Positions 8,127 to 16,983 are shown, counted from the first letter of the stretch. The stretch is 18,579 nucleotides of DNA from JBBPYR01 sp038199755 (GCA_038199755.1 JBBPYR010000130.1:1-18579); one strand, 5' to 3'. Made by a program: numbers and translations. Notes: generated by a model from the letters alone, not told the origin.

Positions 8127-9530
8127 CTAGCGCCCGTTAGCGTTAAGTTCAATACGCCGCAGGATGAAGTAGGAGATAGCCGCTAGCACAACACCAAGTT
8201 CGAAGCCGATGTCCATGCCATATGGTGGGTTGAATAGAGCGGCGACAGGACCCACAAAGAGCACCTGGGCCGCGCCCAACCAAGCACCGATCAGGCCGAC
8301 GATCATAGAGACAATCGCGGCCCAACCAACTGGAAGTTTGCTGGGTGTATTCCAATCGTTCACGTTGTACTCACCACGACGGAAGACGAAATGTTCGATC
8401 ACCAGAATAATCGCCCAGGGACCGAGCCAGTACGCAACGAGGAGCAAGAAATTGCTCAACGTCTCATTAAAGTTGGACGCACCAGCAATAGCGATCAGAA
8501 TATAGACAACTGCGCCGATCAGTGTCCAGACCGCCCGATTGACCCGCTGGAACGCCTTGCCGAGGACCTGCATTGAAAGCCCCAGGCTATAATCGTTGGG
8601 GATATTGTTGGCGATGACGCTCAGCGCGAGCAGCACCAGCAAAAGAGAGCCAAAGCCACCCAGCGGCTTGACAACGGCTGACAGGAGATCGCCACCACCG
8701 AGTTTGGCATAGGCCGCAACAGTAGTCAGGGCCATACCAAAGACTTCGAGCAGAACGCAGGGAATAGCGACGCCTAAAAAGGTGAGCCAGAAGACACGAC
8801 TGGCAGAAGTGTTCTCTGGTTGGTTCACGTTGTAGTCAGCGGCATAGGAACTCCAACCGGTAGCAAAGCCATAGACCGCAGCACCAAATGACATGAAAGA
8901 GGCGAGGGTCGCTATGCTAAAGGCAGGAGTAGCAACGATGGAAAATTTTGGTCCAGCAATGACCAACATAATTGCGAAGATAATCACCATTGGTATCCAA
9001 GCATAACGCTCATAACGATGAACAAAGCGGTAGCCGTAAATGCTGACAATCGTTGTCAATACGGCAATCACTAAGATGCCAGCCCAACGGGGAACACTGC
9101 CCCCGCTCAAGGCAAATATTAACTGACCACCTACGATGACGTTGACGGCAGACCAGCCAATACAGGCCGCAACGTTGAAGAGGGCCATGATAATACTGCC
9201 CACCCAGCCAAAGGAAAAGCGTGAGATCGTCATCTGGCGCAGGCCAAGTTTCGGCCCCAGGGTCGAGAAGAAGGCTACAGGGAGGATGCCCAGCACATTG
9301 AAGAGGACAATGGCGAGCACACTATCCCAGAAGCCCAGGCCAAAGACGGGAACAGCCAGTGCCCCTAACGCGATGGTGGAAATCACTAAGTTAGCGGAGA
9401 GCCACATAGTGAAGTTGTCGAGGATACGCACGTGGGTGCGTGTGCTTGGGGAGACACGTTCAATGCCATGCGTCTCCAAGCCGCGTTCTTCAGGGATGGC
9501 AACAGTGTCAGTAGCGGTGTCATAAGCCAT
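8127..9530 (-). CDS. codB: NCS1-family cytosine/purine permease (CodB-like)
   Basis: This is a 467-residue, highly hydrophobic protein with about 12 membrane helices. The N-terminal stretch HGIERVSPSTRTH, then DNFTMWLSANLVIST and TLGPKLGLRQMTISRFSFG, are hallmarks of the purine-cytosine permease family (PF02133). NNIPNDYSLGLSMQ in the middle is also typical. It should import cytosine or a related base by cation symport across the inner membrane, feeding the deaminase downstream. I chose the ATG at 9530, preceded by AAGGAG at 10 bases. The frame stays open for 40 codons upstream, but that part is Cys-rich and unlike the family. Exact substrate is inferred from the deaminase neighbour. Confidence 0.88.
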   Translation of the reverse strand: MAYDTATDTVAIPEERGLETHGIERVSPSTRTHVRILDNFTMWLSANLVISTIALGALAVPVFGLGFWDSVLAIVLFNVLGILPVAFFSTLGPKLGLRQMTISRFSFGWVGSIIMALFNVAACIGWSAVNVIVGGQLIFALSGGSVPRWAGILVIAVLTTIVSIYGYRFVHRYERYAWIPMVIIFAIMLVIAGPKFSIVATPAFSIATLASFMSFGAAVYGFATGWSSYAADYNVNQPENTSASRVFWLTFLGVAIPCVLLEVFGMALTTVAAYAKLGGGDLLSAVVKPLGGFGSLLLVLLALSVIANNIPNDYSLGLSMQVLGKAFQRVNRAVWTLIGAVVYILIAIAGASNFNETLSNFLLLVAYWLGPWAIILVIEHFVFRRGEYNVNDWNTPSKLPVGWAAIVSMIVGLIGAWLGAAQVLFVGPVAALFNPPYGMDIGFELGVVLAAISYFILRRIELNANGR

Positions 9531-9730
9531 GCAAAATGTTCTCCTTAATTCGTGGTGGCACGCACAAAACCACTCAACGGAATGATAAATTGTGAAACAG
9601 CACGTGCCAGGACAAACGGAACAATTGTATAGTACCACAAAACTACCCATTTATAACAGACGAAATGCAGTGAAAATAGTGCAAAATCGAGAATATACTA
9701 GCTCGGTAATAAAACTTGTAGAAAATACTC

Positions 9731-9759
9731 TGGACTCTGGCTAGGAAAATGGGTACAAT
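9731..9759 (+). promoter_or_regulatory. probable promoter of the PucR-type regulator
   Basis: There is a -35 TGGACT (9731-9736, four of six), a 17-base spacer and a -10 TACAAT (9754-9759, five of six). A second TACAAT lies 13 bases on (9767-9772). Either start gives a leader of about 180-195 bases. Confidence 0.45.
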
Positions 9760-9830
9760 AGCATCTATACAATGATGTACTGAATATACATACAATTCGA
9801 AGATGTCACTGGCGACCGTTGAGGGACAAG

Positions 9831-9867
9831 CAAAAAAGCATGCCTCATGGTCGTTTCATGTTTTTTG
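9831..9867 (+). promoter_or_regulatory. leader inverted repeat upstream of the PucR-type gene
   Basis: CAAAAAAGCATG (9831-9842) and CATGTTTTTTG (9857-9867) form an 11-pair stem with one bulged G and a 14-base loop. It lies inside the predicted leader. The T-rich right arm could affect elongation, but it lacks a GC core. Confidence 0.3.
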
Positions 9868-9960
9868 TGGCACTTCCTATACCACCGTTCCGATGACAGC
9901 AGCAGTGGTGAGGTTCTCTTTCATTCATCCATTTTATTTGCACGACACCAGGAGGGTTGC

Positions 9961-12168
9961 ATGTCATCTCACATTTCAGCCAACCAAGAACATTTACCTT
10001 CTCGTTCTCCCACGGTCAACGAGATAGACGCAACAAACATCGCTAATACTATAGAAACGGCTGACATTGTTGACACAATTGACGCTGTTGACACGGCTGA
10101 GACGATAACAGAACAGCTACTCCAGCAAAATGATGAGTTGCGTACCACGCTGGCTATACGTATGCAAGAAAACGCGCTCCTGAACGAAGTTATCTCAACC
10201 GTTGGCTCGACGCTCAGACTGGAGGAGGTGCTGCATCATCTGGTCGATACCGTCGTGCGGGCAACCTCGTGCCACATCGCCTTTATCTACATGTATGACA
10301 AAGAAAAAGAACGACTGGTACTGGCTGGTGCAAGCGAAAAGCATAAACACCTCGTTGGCAAGATCAGCATGGCACTGGGCGAAGGTATCGCTGGTTGGGT
10401 AGCCTTGCATCGCACGCCCGTCTTCTTGAAAGACGCCGCGATGGACGACCCCCGTTTTTACTATTTCCCCGAACTGGAAGAGGAAAAGTTTCAATCGATC
10501 ATGACGGTGCCTATCATCGCCAAAGATCGACACTTGATCGGCGTCATCACGCTGCAAGCCATTGCTCCTCATGAATTTACGGAAGAACATCAACGCTTCA
10601 TTAGCACGACAGCCGCGTTAGTCGCCAGTGCCATAGAAAACGCACAACTCTACGAGAACACGCAACGGAAATTAAGCATCCTGACCTCGCTCTCGGTGTT
10701 GAGCCAGACCATCAGTTCCGGTCTCTATCTGGATGATATGTTGCGTTCATTAGCAACGCTCACCGTGCAGATTATGGAAGCTGACCTGTGTGTCGTCCTG
10801 CTGATGGATCAAGGGCGCGAGGGTGAGGCACAACGACAACAACGGCGTTTGATTGTACGTGCAAGCTCACCAAATTTGAATGAGCGTACCAGCTTCTCTC
10901 CTATCGACGTTGATCGCGCCATTTTGGAACAACTACGCGATGTGAATGAAGCGTCATTTCTAGCCACGAGCGCCCAGTCTGCTAATCAAACCTTAGCACC
11001 ACTTTCTCCCCTGGAACGCTTGAACCCGCTAAAAGACGGACAATACAAGACGTTGATTTCAGCTCCCTTAATTGCTGGCACAGAGCATCTAGGATTAATC
11101 AACTGCTATGCCCTCCACACGCGCCGCTATACGGCTGAGGACCATACCTTGCTAACAACGATTGCGAACCAGGCCGCCATAGCGATCAAGAACAGCCACC
11201 TCGTCAATCAATTGGCGCAGAAAAATCTGGTCAAAGGCTTTTTCGATGATCTGATGCAAGGGACAACCGATACAGAAGACTCATTGCGGCAACGTGCCAG
11301 TTTCCTGGGATGCGATCTCACGAAGTCGCACGCGGTTGTCATGGTCGAAATAGCCCCGGTCGATGAACGGCAAGGCGACGAAAACGGCAGCACGCCTAGT
11401 AAGGATGGGCGCGCAGCAACACCACCACCCAAACCATTGCCCGCACTGGTACGTACAGCGGAAGGAACAGCAGCGACAGAGGATTACACGCAAGGGGCAG
11501 TATTGCAAGCGGCATACAAGCGCATCAGTTCGATTGTGCGCCGACGTATTCAGGACACCTATCCTGGCTCATTAGTACACGACTTTGAGAACCAACTGAC
11601 GTGTATTATTGCCTTGCATAAGGACCCGACAGGGACTCGCCTGAAATCCTGGCTGCAAGAGTTTGCACGGCAGATGCGCATTGAATATGGTGTACGCCTT
11701 TCTATTGGCATCGGGAACTCCTGTCAAATCATCAGCGACTATCGGCGAGGATTTGCCGAGGCGCAAGAAGCGTTACAGATGGGGCAGAATTTGCATCATG
11801 AGCATAGCAATGATACCAAGCTCCAGCCAATCGTGACGCACTTTAATGATCTGGGCGTGTATCGCTACCTCTACAAAATCGCACGGATGGATGACCTGCG
11901 CGACGTATACCAGGACCAGATAGCGCGCATCGACAGCTATGACCGCCGCAAAAATACTGACCTGCTCGATACACTGGAGACGTACTTGGAGTGTGCGGGC
12001 AACCTCACCAAGACCTCTGAACGCCTGTTTGTGCATCGTAACACACTCATCCAACGCCTGGAGCGCTTGCAATCGCTATGCGACATCGACTTACAAGAGC
12101 GTAGCAACTGGCTCACGCTGCAAGTGGCAATCAAGGTGTATAACTTGCGCTCCGGCAATACATTGTAA
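9961..12168 (+). CDS. GAF-GAF-PucR/CdaR-type transcriptional regulator
   Basis: This is a 735-residue regulator. Residues 21-49 are a low-complexity I/D/T/A stretch, followed by a coiled coil to about 75. GAF domain 1 is about 72-228 (GEGIAGWVALHRTPVFLKDA, VPIIAKDRHLIGVITLQ). GAF domain 2 is about 236-412. A degenerate GGDEF-like CdaR region is about 450-610, split by a Pro/Ser-rich insert at 470-510. Residues 664-722 are the PucR C-terminal helix-turn-helix (LTKTSERLFVHRNTLIQRLE). PucR-family regulators often control base catabolism, and this gene is divergent from codB, so control of cytosine uptake and deamination is likely but inferred. I chose ATG 9961 because AGGAGG lies 5 bases before it; an upstream in-frame ATG at 9847 has no such site and encodes atypical sequence. 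Confidence 0.87.
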   Translation: MSSHISANQEHLPSRSPTVNEIDATNIANTIETADIVDTIDAVDTAETITEQLLQQNDELRTTLAIRMQENALLNEVISTVGSTLRLEEVLHHLVDTVVRATSCHIAFIYMYDKEKERLVLAGASEKHKHLVGKISMALGEGIAGWVALHRTPVFLKDAAMDDPRFYYFPELEEEKFQSIMTVPIIAKDRHLIGVITLQAIAPHEFTEEHQRFISTTAALVASAIENAQLYENTQRKLSILTSLSVLSQTISSGLYLDDMLRSLATLTVQIMEADLCVVLLMDQGREGEAQRQQRRLIVRASSPNLNERTSFSPIDVDRAILEQLRDVNEASFLATSAQSANQTLAPLSPLERLNPLKDGQYKTLISAPLIAGTEHLGLINCYALHTRRYTAEDHTLLTTIANQAAIAIKNSHLVNQLAQKNLVKGFFDDLMQGTTDTEDSLRQRASFLGCDLTKSHAVVMVEIAPVDERQGDENGSTPSKDGRAATPPPKPLPALVRTAEGTAATEDYTQGAVLQAAYKRISSIVRRRIQDTYPGSLVHDFENQLTCIIALHKDPTGTRLKSWLQEFARQMRIEYGVRLSIGIGNSCQIISDYRRGFAEAQEALQMGQNLHHEHSNDTKLQPIVTHFNDLGVYRYLYKIARMDDLRDVYQDQIARIDSYDRRKNTDLLDTLETYLECAGNLTKTSERLFVHRNTLIQRLERLQSLCDIDLQERSNWLTLQVAIKVYNLRSGNTL

Positions 12169-12178
12169 ACATAACATG

Positions 12179-12226
12179 GACACCGCAGCGGCAGCTCCAC
12201 AATTGTGGGGCTGCCGCTGCGGTGTC
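12179..12226. terminator. bidirectional terminator hairpin
   Basis: Arms 12179-12195 and 12210-12226 are a perfect 17-base GC-rich inverted repeat. The stem continues inward to about 22 pairs with one G-U and an AATT loop. It lies between convergent stops at 12168 and 12242, so it can end both transcripts. The T-tracts after it are weak on both strands. Confidence 0.75.
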
Positions 12227-12241
12227 TACAAACATCTCATT

Positions 12242-13951
12242 TTAATGAAGGCCAACCGGAACGATATGCTCGACAGATGTGTCTGTCGCCTCATCAAGTT
12301 CGCTTGACTTTTGCGTAACTGGACCACCACGCAGCGGAATCTCTTTGAGGAACAGCACAGCAACCAGACCGATAAGCATTGTGATTGCACTTAGCACGAA
12401 GACATTATGAATGCCTTGCACCAAACCAATTTTCACTGCTGTAATCAGCGAATGGTAGAGGGCGGCTCCTTGTGGCCCGTAGTGGGCGAACTGCGCTTGC
12501 ATTTTCGTTTGCGCATCAGCGGACAACAGAATTTGTGGGTTGTCGAAGAAGCTCAGAACGTTGGCAGGCAACAGTTTTTTCAGCGTAGCAGGCAACGCAT
12601 TGTGGAACGCGGGCAGGTAGGCTGAGGTCATGAGCGAGCCCATTGCCGCCAGACCGATGGTGCCACCAATCGAGCGGAAGAACACCAGAGCCGATGACGC
12701 CTGCCCAATCCGAGTTGGTAATGCATTCTGCACAATCAGCGTGTAGAGAGACATACTAAAGCCCATACCGAGACCAAGCACCAACATAGCAATCAGGATA
12801 TCGGCGTTGGTCGAGTTGATGTCAAGGCGTACCAACAAGGCGGTGCCAAGCAAGCTAATCACCATACCACTAATAGCGATCCATTTGTACTTGCCGAAGC
12901 GCGAAGTCATTTGGCCTGCGAAGATGCTACCCACAATCGAGGTAAGCATTAAGGGAGTGATAATGAGGCCGCTATTGGTGGCAGAGGTGCCAAGCACACC
13001 CTGGACGTAGAGCGGTATAAAGAAGATGCTCCCGAACAAGCCCATACCAAACACAACCGTGACCAAGGTGGAAACGCTAAAGATGCTATTTTTGAAGAGC
13101 CCCGGCTCAATGATCGGCTGTCCACCTATGCGCTCCAGGTGAGCTTCATAGAATATGAAGGCGGTGAGGGCCACGAGCGCACCCACAAACAAGCCGATAA
13201 TTTGCGGTGAGGACCAGGCATAAAACGAGCCAGCCCAGGTAAAGCCAAGCATCAACGGGATGGTGCCAACAACCAGCAGAGCTGCACCAATGTAGTCAAT
13301 AGAGACCTTCTTGTTTTGAGCATTGCTGCGCAGCGCGGGCATCAGGAAAATCAATACCAGTAAGGCGATAATACCGATTGGTAGATTGACATAGAAGACC
13401 CAACGCCAAGAGGCATTCTCGGTGATCCAGCCACCGACGGTAGGGCCAACGATCGACGAGAAGCCGAAGACCGCACCCGTAACACCCTGCCACTTGCCAC
13501 GCTCACGCGGAGAGAATAAATCACCAACGACGGCGATAGCGATTGGCATGAGCGCCCCTGCACCAATACCTTGCAAGGCACGAAAGGCAATAAGCTGATT
13601 CATGCTTTGAGAGGCACCAGAAAGGGCCGAACCAATCAAAAACACAACAACACCAAACAAGAAGATGGGTTTACGTCCAAACAAGTCTGAGAGCTTGCCA
13701 TAAATGGGAACCATCACGGTCGAAGTAAGCAGGTAAGCCGTTGAAACCCATGTATAGCGATCAAACCCTTGTAGGTCCGTAATGACGCGTGGCATAGCGG
13801 TCGAAACGATGGTTTGGTCAAGTGACGCCAGCAACATGACCAGCAGCACACCCGCCATCGTGAGTAAGGTCTCACGTTGCGAGTAGCGCGGTTGCTCGAA
13901 GTCCTGCTCTGCCGTCGGCTCAATTGAAGCCTGTACAGATGTTTTTGCCAT
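12242..13951 (-). CDS. DHA2-family (EmrB/QacA-type) MFS drug efflux transporter
   Basis: This is a 569-residue membrane protein of the length and helix count expected for 14-helix MFS pumps. Motif D1 is LDQTIVSTAMPRV (44-56), motif A is GKLSDLFGRKP (86-96), and antiporter motif C-like GFSSIVGPTVGGW is at 163-175. RALQGIGAGALMP is also typical. It would export drugs or toxic organic compounds using the proton gradient. AAGGA lies 8 bases before the ATG. The TetR gene ends 34 bases upstream on the same strand, so the two are likely one operon controlled from 14735. Substrate cannot be read from sequence. Confidence 0.93.
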   Translation of the reverse strand: MAKTSVQASIEPTAEQDFEQPRYSQRETLLTMAGVLLVMLLASLDQTIVSTAMPRVITDLQGFDRYTWVSTAYLLTSTVMVPIYGKLSDLFGRKPIFLFGVVVFLIGSALSGASQSMNQLIAFRALQGIGAGALMPIAIAVVGDLFSPRERGKWQGVTGAVFGFSSIVGPTVGGWITENASWRWVFYVNLPIGIIALLVLIFLMPALRSNAQNKKVSIDYIGAALLVVGTIPLMLGFTWAGSFYAWSSPQIIGLFVGALVALTAFIFYEAHLERIGGQPIIEPGLFKNSIFSVSTLVTVVFGMGLFGSIFFIPLYVQGVLGTSATNSGLIITPLMLTSIVGSIFAGQMTSRFGKYKWIAISGMVISLLGTALLVRLDINSTNADILIAMLVLGLGMGFSMSLYTLIVQNALPTRIGQASSALVFFRSIGGTIGLAAMGSLMTSAYLPAFHNALPATLKKLLPANVLSFFDNPQILLSADAQTKMQAQFAHYGPQGAALYHSLITAVKIGLVQGIHNVFVLSAITMLIGLVAVLFLKEIPLRGGPVTQKSSELDEATDTSVEHIVPVGLH

Positions 13952-13985
13952 ATGAATAATCCTTTAAATTTTACAATACATAACT

Positions 13986-14630
13986 TTATTTTATTGCGAT
14001 GCCCTTGAAGAAGATTTGGCCCAAGTAGCCCACTAACTCCGTCGCTGGCATCTGTTCATCAACAACGAGACGCTCATAACTGCGCGGCGAAAGTAGACTA
14101 AAAAAGGCACTCATCATCACATTGGACGGAATAGAGCTATCAAACTCACCGGCAGCTTTACCAGCATCAAGCAGATTGGTAACACGTTCGCCCAGTTGCC
14201 GCCACAAATCACGCATACAACCCTCTTTTGCCATGAGCAAGCGCTGGAGATCGGCATTGGTGGCAATGGCATACAGCAAGCGGGTCCGCTTACTAAACAG
14301 GCCACCATAGAAGAACTGCAAAAGAGCCTCTAGCTTCTCACGATTCGTCATTGACAAAACTATGACTTCATCCAGGCTTTGCAAAAATTGCTGCATGTCG
14401 CGCTCAAAAATGGCAACGAGCAGGTTTTCTTTACTAGGAAAGTGAAGATAGACCGTGCCCTTGGCAACGCCCACGCGAGCAGCAATCTCATCCATCGAGG
14501 TTTCGTGATACCCTTTTTCTACCAGTATTTCTTCAGCTGCCTTGAGAATGAGAGTCTCACGCTCTTGACGCTGCTTCTCTTTTAATGATTGAGGTGCAGG
14601 TGTTGTATGCATATGATGCGTGTCTCCCAT
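13986..14630 (-). CDS. TetR-family transcriptional repressor of the efflux operon
   Basis: This is a 214-residue TetR regulator. The helix-turn-helix covers about 43-66 (TSMDEIAARVGVAKGTVYLHF), after the usual helix 1 (ILKAAEEILVEKGY). The remaining 140 residues are a divergent ligand-binding and dimer domain. It is the first gene of the efflux operon, the normal layout for a repressor that is released when the pump's substrate binds. A palindrome at the predicted transcription start (14690-14705) is the likely operator, giving self-control of the whole operon. ATG 14630 has AAGAAG about 8 bases upstream. The in-frame ATG 14612 has GGGAGA at 10 bases and is an alternative, which would remove only six residues. 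Confidence 0.92.
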   Translation of the reverse strand: MGDTHHMHTTPAPQSLKEKQRQERETLILKAAEEILVEKGYHETSMDEIAARVGVAKGTVYLHFPSKENLLVAIFERDMQQFLQSLDEVIVLSMTNREKLEALLQFFYGGLFSKRTRLLYAIATNADLQRLLMAKEGCMRDLWRQLGERVTNLLDAGKAAGEFDSSIPSNVMMSAFFSLLSPRSYERLVVDEQMPATELVGYLGQIFFKGIAIK

Positions 14631-14689
14631 AAAATGACTTCTTTGTTATTCTGTGACTTTCCTGCTATGCGCTGACTAATCAATAATTT

Positions 14690-14705
14690 ATGACTTCATA
14701 GTCAT
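14690..14705. promoter_or_regulatory. probable TetR operator
   Basis: ATGACT-TCAT-AGTCAT is a perfect 6-base-arm palindrome placed at about the +1 of the tetR promoter, one base past the -10. Binding would block transcription. Three more TGACT half-sites follow inside the leader. Confidence 0.6.
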
Positions 14706-14706
14706 G

Positions 14707-14735
14707 ATTTTACACCATGGTCAGATACTTGTCAA
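14707..14735 (-). promoter_or_regulatory. strong sigma70-like promoter of the tetR-efflux operon
   Basis: On the minus strand there is a perfect -35 TTGACA (14730-14735), a 17-base spacer and a -10 TAAAAT (14707-14712). The start near 14700 falls inside the palindromic operator, leaving a leader of about 70 bases. Confidence 0.8.
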
Positions 14736-14803
14736 GGGTTTTGCCCTGAAATCTACTCATAATCATCTGCGGGCCTGCGGACCGCATGGAGAAAAGGAGA
14801 ATT

Positions 14804-14856
14804 AGCGAGGACACCTCGCGCTCCGGCAGGGGACGTGGTCCCCTGCACTCCTCGCT
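14804..14856. repeat. nested palindromic repeat with alternative hairpins
   Basis: The outer arms AGCGAGGA (14804-14811) and TCCTCGCT (14849-14856) enclose a 9-pair hairpin (14826-14834 with 14838-14846, loop GTG). A second CCTCGC copy (14814-14819) pairs with the same GCGAGG (14805-14810) across a 3-base loop. The two pairings are mutually exclusive. GC-rich composition against AT-rich flanks suggests a dispersed repeat element. Confidence 0.65.
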
Positions 14857-14906
14857 GGAGGAGGACGACCCTATTTTGTCTGCTTCTTGCATCTAATCTT
14901 AGGAAC

Positions 14907-16973
14907 ATGTTAGACTGGTATGTGTCTATTTCATCGCAAACAACACCGAAGGACTGGTGGGAAAAAATACGTCCTCGGCTCACCTTATGCTATGCCGCGG
15001 TAGCATTGATCTTGCTCGTACTGAGCGGTATTGGGCATGCGCGCTTGTTAAGTGAGCTAAATAGTAAATTTGGCGGCTTTTTCTGGGCCATCGACAACAC
15101 GGATGGGCGGATTGTTGTTGTTTCTTCACCGCCACAACTCGTAAACATTCCTATTTCTGCCAACTCCTTAACCAGCAACACGCGTATCGTCAGTGCGAAT
15201 GGTGTTAAAGGACAGGACGCGTTAACACGTGTCTATCAGCATGCTCATGAGAAAGAGTTAATTACGTATACGGTACAGATAAATGACAAGCAGGTACGCA
15301 CGATCACCTTGGAGGTGACAGATTTCACCCTCGACATGTGGTGGAGCAACTACGGCTTGGCACTGCTGGCGGGGCTAAGTTGGTTACTGGTCGGAGCTAC
15401 TCTGCTGGCAACGGCGCGCGATTGGAGTGGTGCGGTCGAAGGACTCACGCTGTTACCCCCTGCGATGCTCTTCTTGTTGTCTAGTCATTGGGGCAATGTA
15501 CAACAACTCTATACCGCTGACCCTGTGTTTCAACTCTTATGGGTTCCCTCATTTGCGCTATTAGGGGCGGCATTTATTCATCTGAGTCTCACCTATCGCC
15601 CAGTGATAATAGGAGCGGAACGCATGCCGCGCATGATTGTCGATGGGCTACCCTATATCCCGTTGATAGCACTTTTGACGTATGAATGGAGCTCATTTCT
15701 CATTTTCAAGCAGGTGCCAACCCGTCCCAATCTGATTGCCAGCTTGAGTTACGCGGTCATAGGCGGTATCATTAGCTTTTGTATTGGCGTTAATTCGCTC
15801 TTCCATGTCGGACGTCTGGGCTGGAAACGACAGCGGACGAGCAAAGACGCCCGTATCCCCTCTCACGTACGGCGGCGTATTGGCGACCTGCTTACACTCT
15901 GGATTGGGGGGGTTGGACTTGGCGGTTGTCTCGGTGTTCTTCCCATCTTGCTTAATGGTCAAACATTGCTGCCGCTCTCAATGTTCTATGTGCTGGCGGC
16001 AGTCTATCCATTGATTCTTGCTTACGCCATCCGTTCGCTGCGCTTAGTGGATCGCTTGCAAGAGACATTGGAGTTACGCGGTCTAGCATTGAAACAGCAA
16101 CGCGAGACGGCAGAAGAACTGCTCCAGACCAACCAAAAGTTGCAGCAGACAAGCGAGGAACTATTGCAGAGCAATCAGCAACTCCAGAAGGCAACCTCGC
16201 TTTTACTGCATGCTGACGCCCATCTGCGCTCACTGCTCTCCCAGCGCATTCACGATCAACCGAAGCAGCAGGCACTCCGTATTCGTTCCTTGCTGGCATA
16301 TTGGCAGCATAAAGTGCATCGAGAAGCAGAACAGAACCAGGCGGGCAAAGTGACGGCACAACCGCTGCTCGATGCACTTGCTAAAATGCGTGGTATCAGT
16401 GAAGAGCTAGAAAGTGATTTGCGCGGATTACAGTTGCTGGTCGAAGATGTGTACCAGCGGCGGAGCCTGGGATTGAAATTGCACCTGGAAAAGTTGATTC
16501 GTGAAGACCTGCCCGCGCTACACCCTGAAACACAACTGGTCGTGAGAATGGATTTGTGGGCGTTAGATCCATTAAGTAATACACTGGAACAGACGCCCGA
16601 GGGAGAAAAGATTGCGGAAGCGGTCTCCTATATCGTAACACAAGCACTGCTGAATATTTACAATCATGCGAAAGCAACAACAGCCCAGGTGCAAACGCTT
16701 AGACAGGGGCCGTTTCTGGAAGTGCTGATACACGATAATGGACGCGGATTCGATACGGAACATATTGCACCCGAAAAGACGAGCCTGTTCAAAGCACGCC
16801 TGAAGGCGCAAGAGGCTGGTGGCACATTGATGATGAGCTCAATTGTGTATCCCCAGCCACAGCATGGTACAACGATTATGCTGCGTCTTCCCTTGCCATA
16901 TCTCTATAGTGAGCCGGTGCGTAGGACGAAAACGCTACCATTACTAGAGTCAGACATGCAAGAGATTCCCTAA
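14907..16973 (+). CDS. ComP-like membrane sensor histidine kinase
   Basis: This is a 688-residue protein. A first membrane helix at about 26-44 is followed by an outside domain (about 50-145) whose RIVSANGVKGQDAL resembles half a PDZ fold. Seven more hydrophobic segments lie between 150 and 380. A coiled coil (about 385-435) leads to the phosphorylation helix with RIHDQPKQQ (H449), the HisKA_3 pattern used by kinases that partner NarL/LuxR regulators. The ATPase has N583/N586 (LLNIYNHA), D610 (HDNGRGFD) and GTTIMLRLP. The order recalls Bacillus ComP, but no peptide signal gene is seen. I chose ATG 14907; the ribosome site AGGA is unusually close to it. An upstream frame to 14835 lies in the palindromic repeat. 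It converges on a response regulator, the likely partner, 10 bases away. Confidence 0.85.
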   Translation: MLDWYVSISSQTTPKDWWEKIRPRLTLCYAAVALILLVLSGIGHARLLSELNSKFGGFFWAIDNTDGRIVVVSSPPQLVNIPISANSLTSNTRIVSANGVKGQDALTRVYQHAHEKELITYTVQINDKQVRTITLEVTDFTLDMWWSNYGLALLAGLSWLLVGATLLATARDWSGAVEGLTLLPPAMLFLLSSHWGNVQQLYTADPVFQLLWVPSFALLGAAFIHLSLTYRPVIIGAERMPRMIVDGLPYIPLIALLTYEWSSFLIFKQVPTRPNLIASLSYAVIGGIISFCIGVNSLFHVGRLGWKRQRTSKDARIPSHVRRRIGDLLTLWIGGVGLGGCLGVLPILLNGQTLLPLSMFYVLAAVYPLILAYAIRSLRLVDRLQETLELRGLALKQQRETAEELLQTNQKLQQTSEELLQSNQQLQKATSLLLHADAHLRSLLSQRIHDQPKQQALRIRSLLAYWQHKVHREAEQNQAGKVTAQPLLDALAKMRGISEELESDLRGLQLLVEDVYQRRSLGLKLHLEKLIREDLPALHPETQLVVRMDLWALDPLSNTLEQTPEGEKIAEAVSYIVTQALLNIYNHAKATTAQVQTLRQGPFLEVLIHDNGRGFDTEHIAPEKTSLFKARLKAQEAGGTLMMSSIVYPQPQHGTTIMLRLPLPYLYSEPVRRTKTLPLLESDMQEIP
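16107..16190 (+). repeat. duplicated 42-base unit in the kinase coiled coil
   Basis: Residues 401-414 (TAEELLQTNQKLQQ) and 415-428 (TSEELLQSNQQLQK) are a 14-residue tandem pair. Two heptads per unit keep the coiled-coil phase, so this lengthens the signalling helix without changing register. Confidence 0.7.
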
Positions 16974-16983
16974 ACGCGTTATC

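Larger units (their letters stand above)
9531..9960. other. 430-base divergent intergenic region between codB and the PucR-type gene
   Basis: This AT-rich stretch has no credible gene. It holds the permease ribosome site (9541-9546), a plus-strand promoter near 9731-9759, a leader of about 195 bases and an A/T-rich inverted repeat (9831-9867). The 8-base palindrome GCACGTGC (9600-9607) could be an operator. No convincing -35/-10 pair for codB was found; TACTATACA near 9635-9645 on the minus strand is the best -10-like sequence. Confidence 0.5.

Noticed and set aside
9553..9625. TGGCAC sequences as sigma54 -24 elements
   Set aside because: None has a TTGC at the right distance, so no sigma54 promoter is supported.
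9531..9650. Longer N-terminus for the permease
   Set aside because: The 40 extra residues are Cys-rich and unlike NCS1 proteins, and the ATG at 9530 has an AAGGAG site.
9847..9960. Earlier start for the PucR-type regulator
   Set aside because: The upstream ATG has no ribosome site, while 9961 has AGGAGG at 5 bases.
14835..14906. Earlier start for the ComP-like kinase
   Set aside because: It falls inside a palindromic repeat and adds a basic stretch with no family support.
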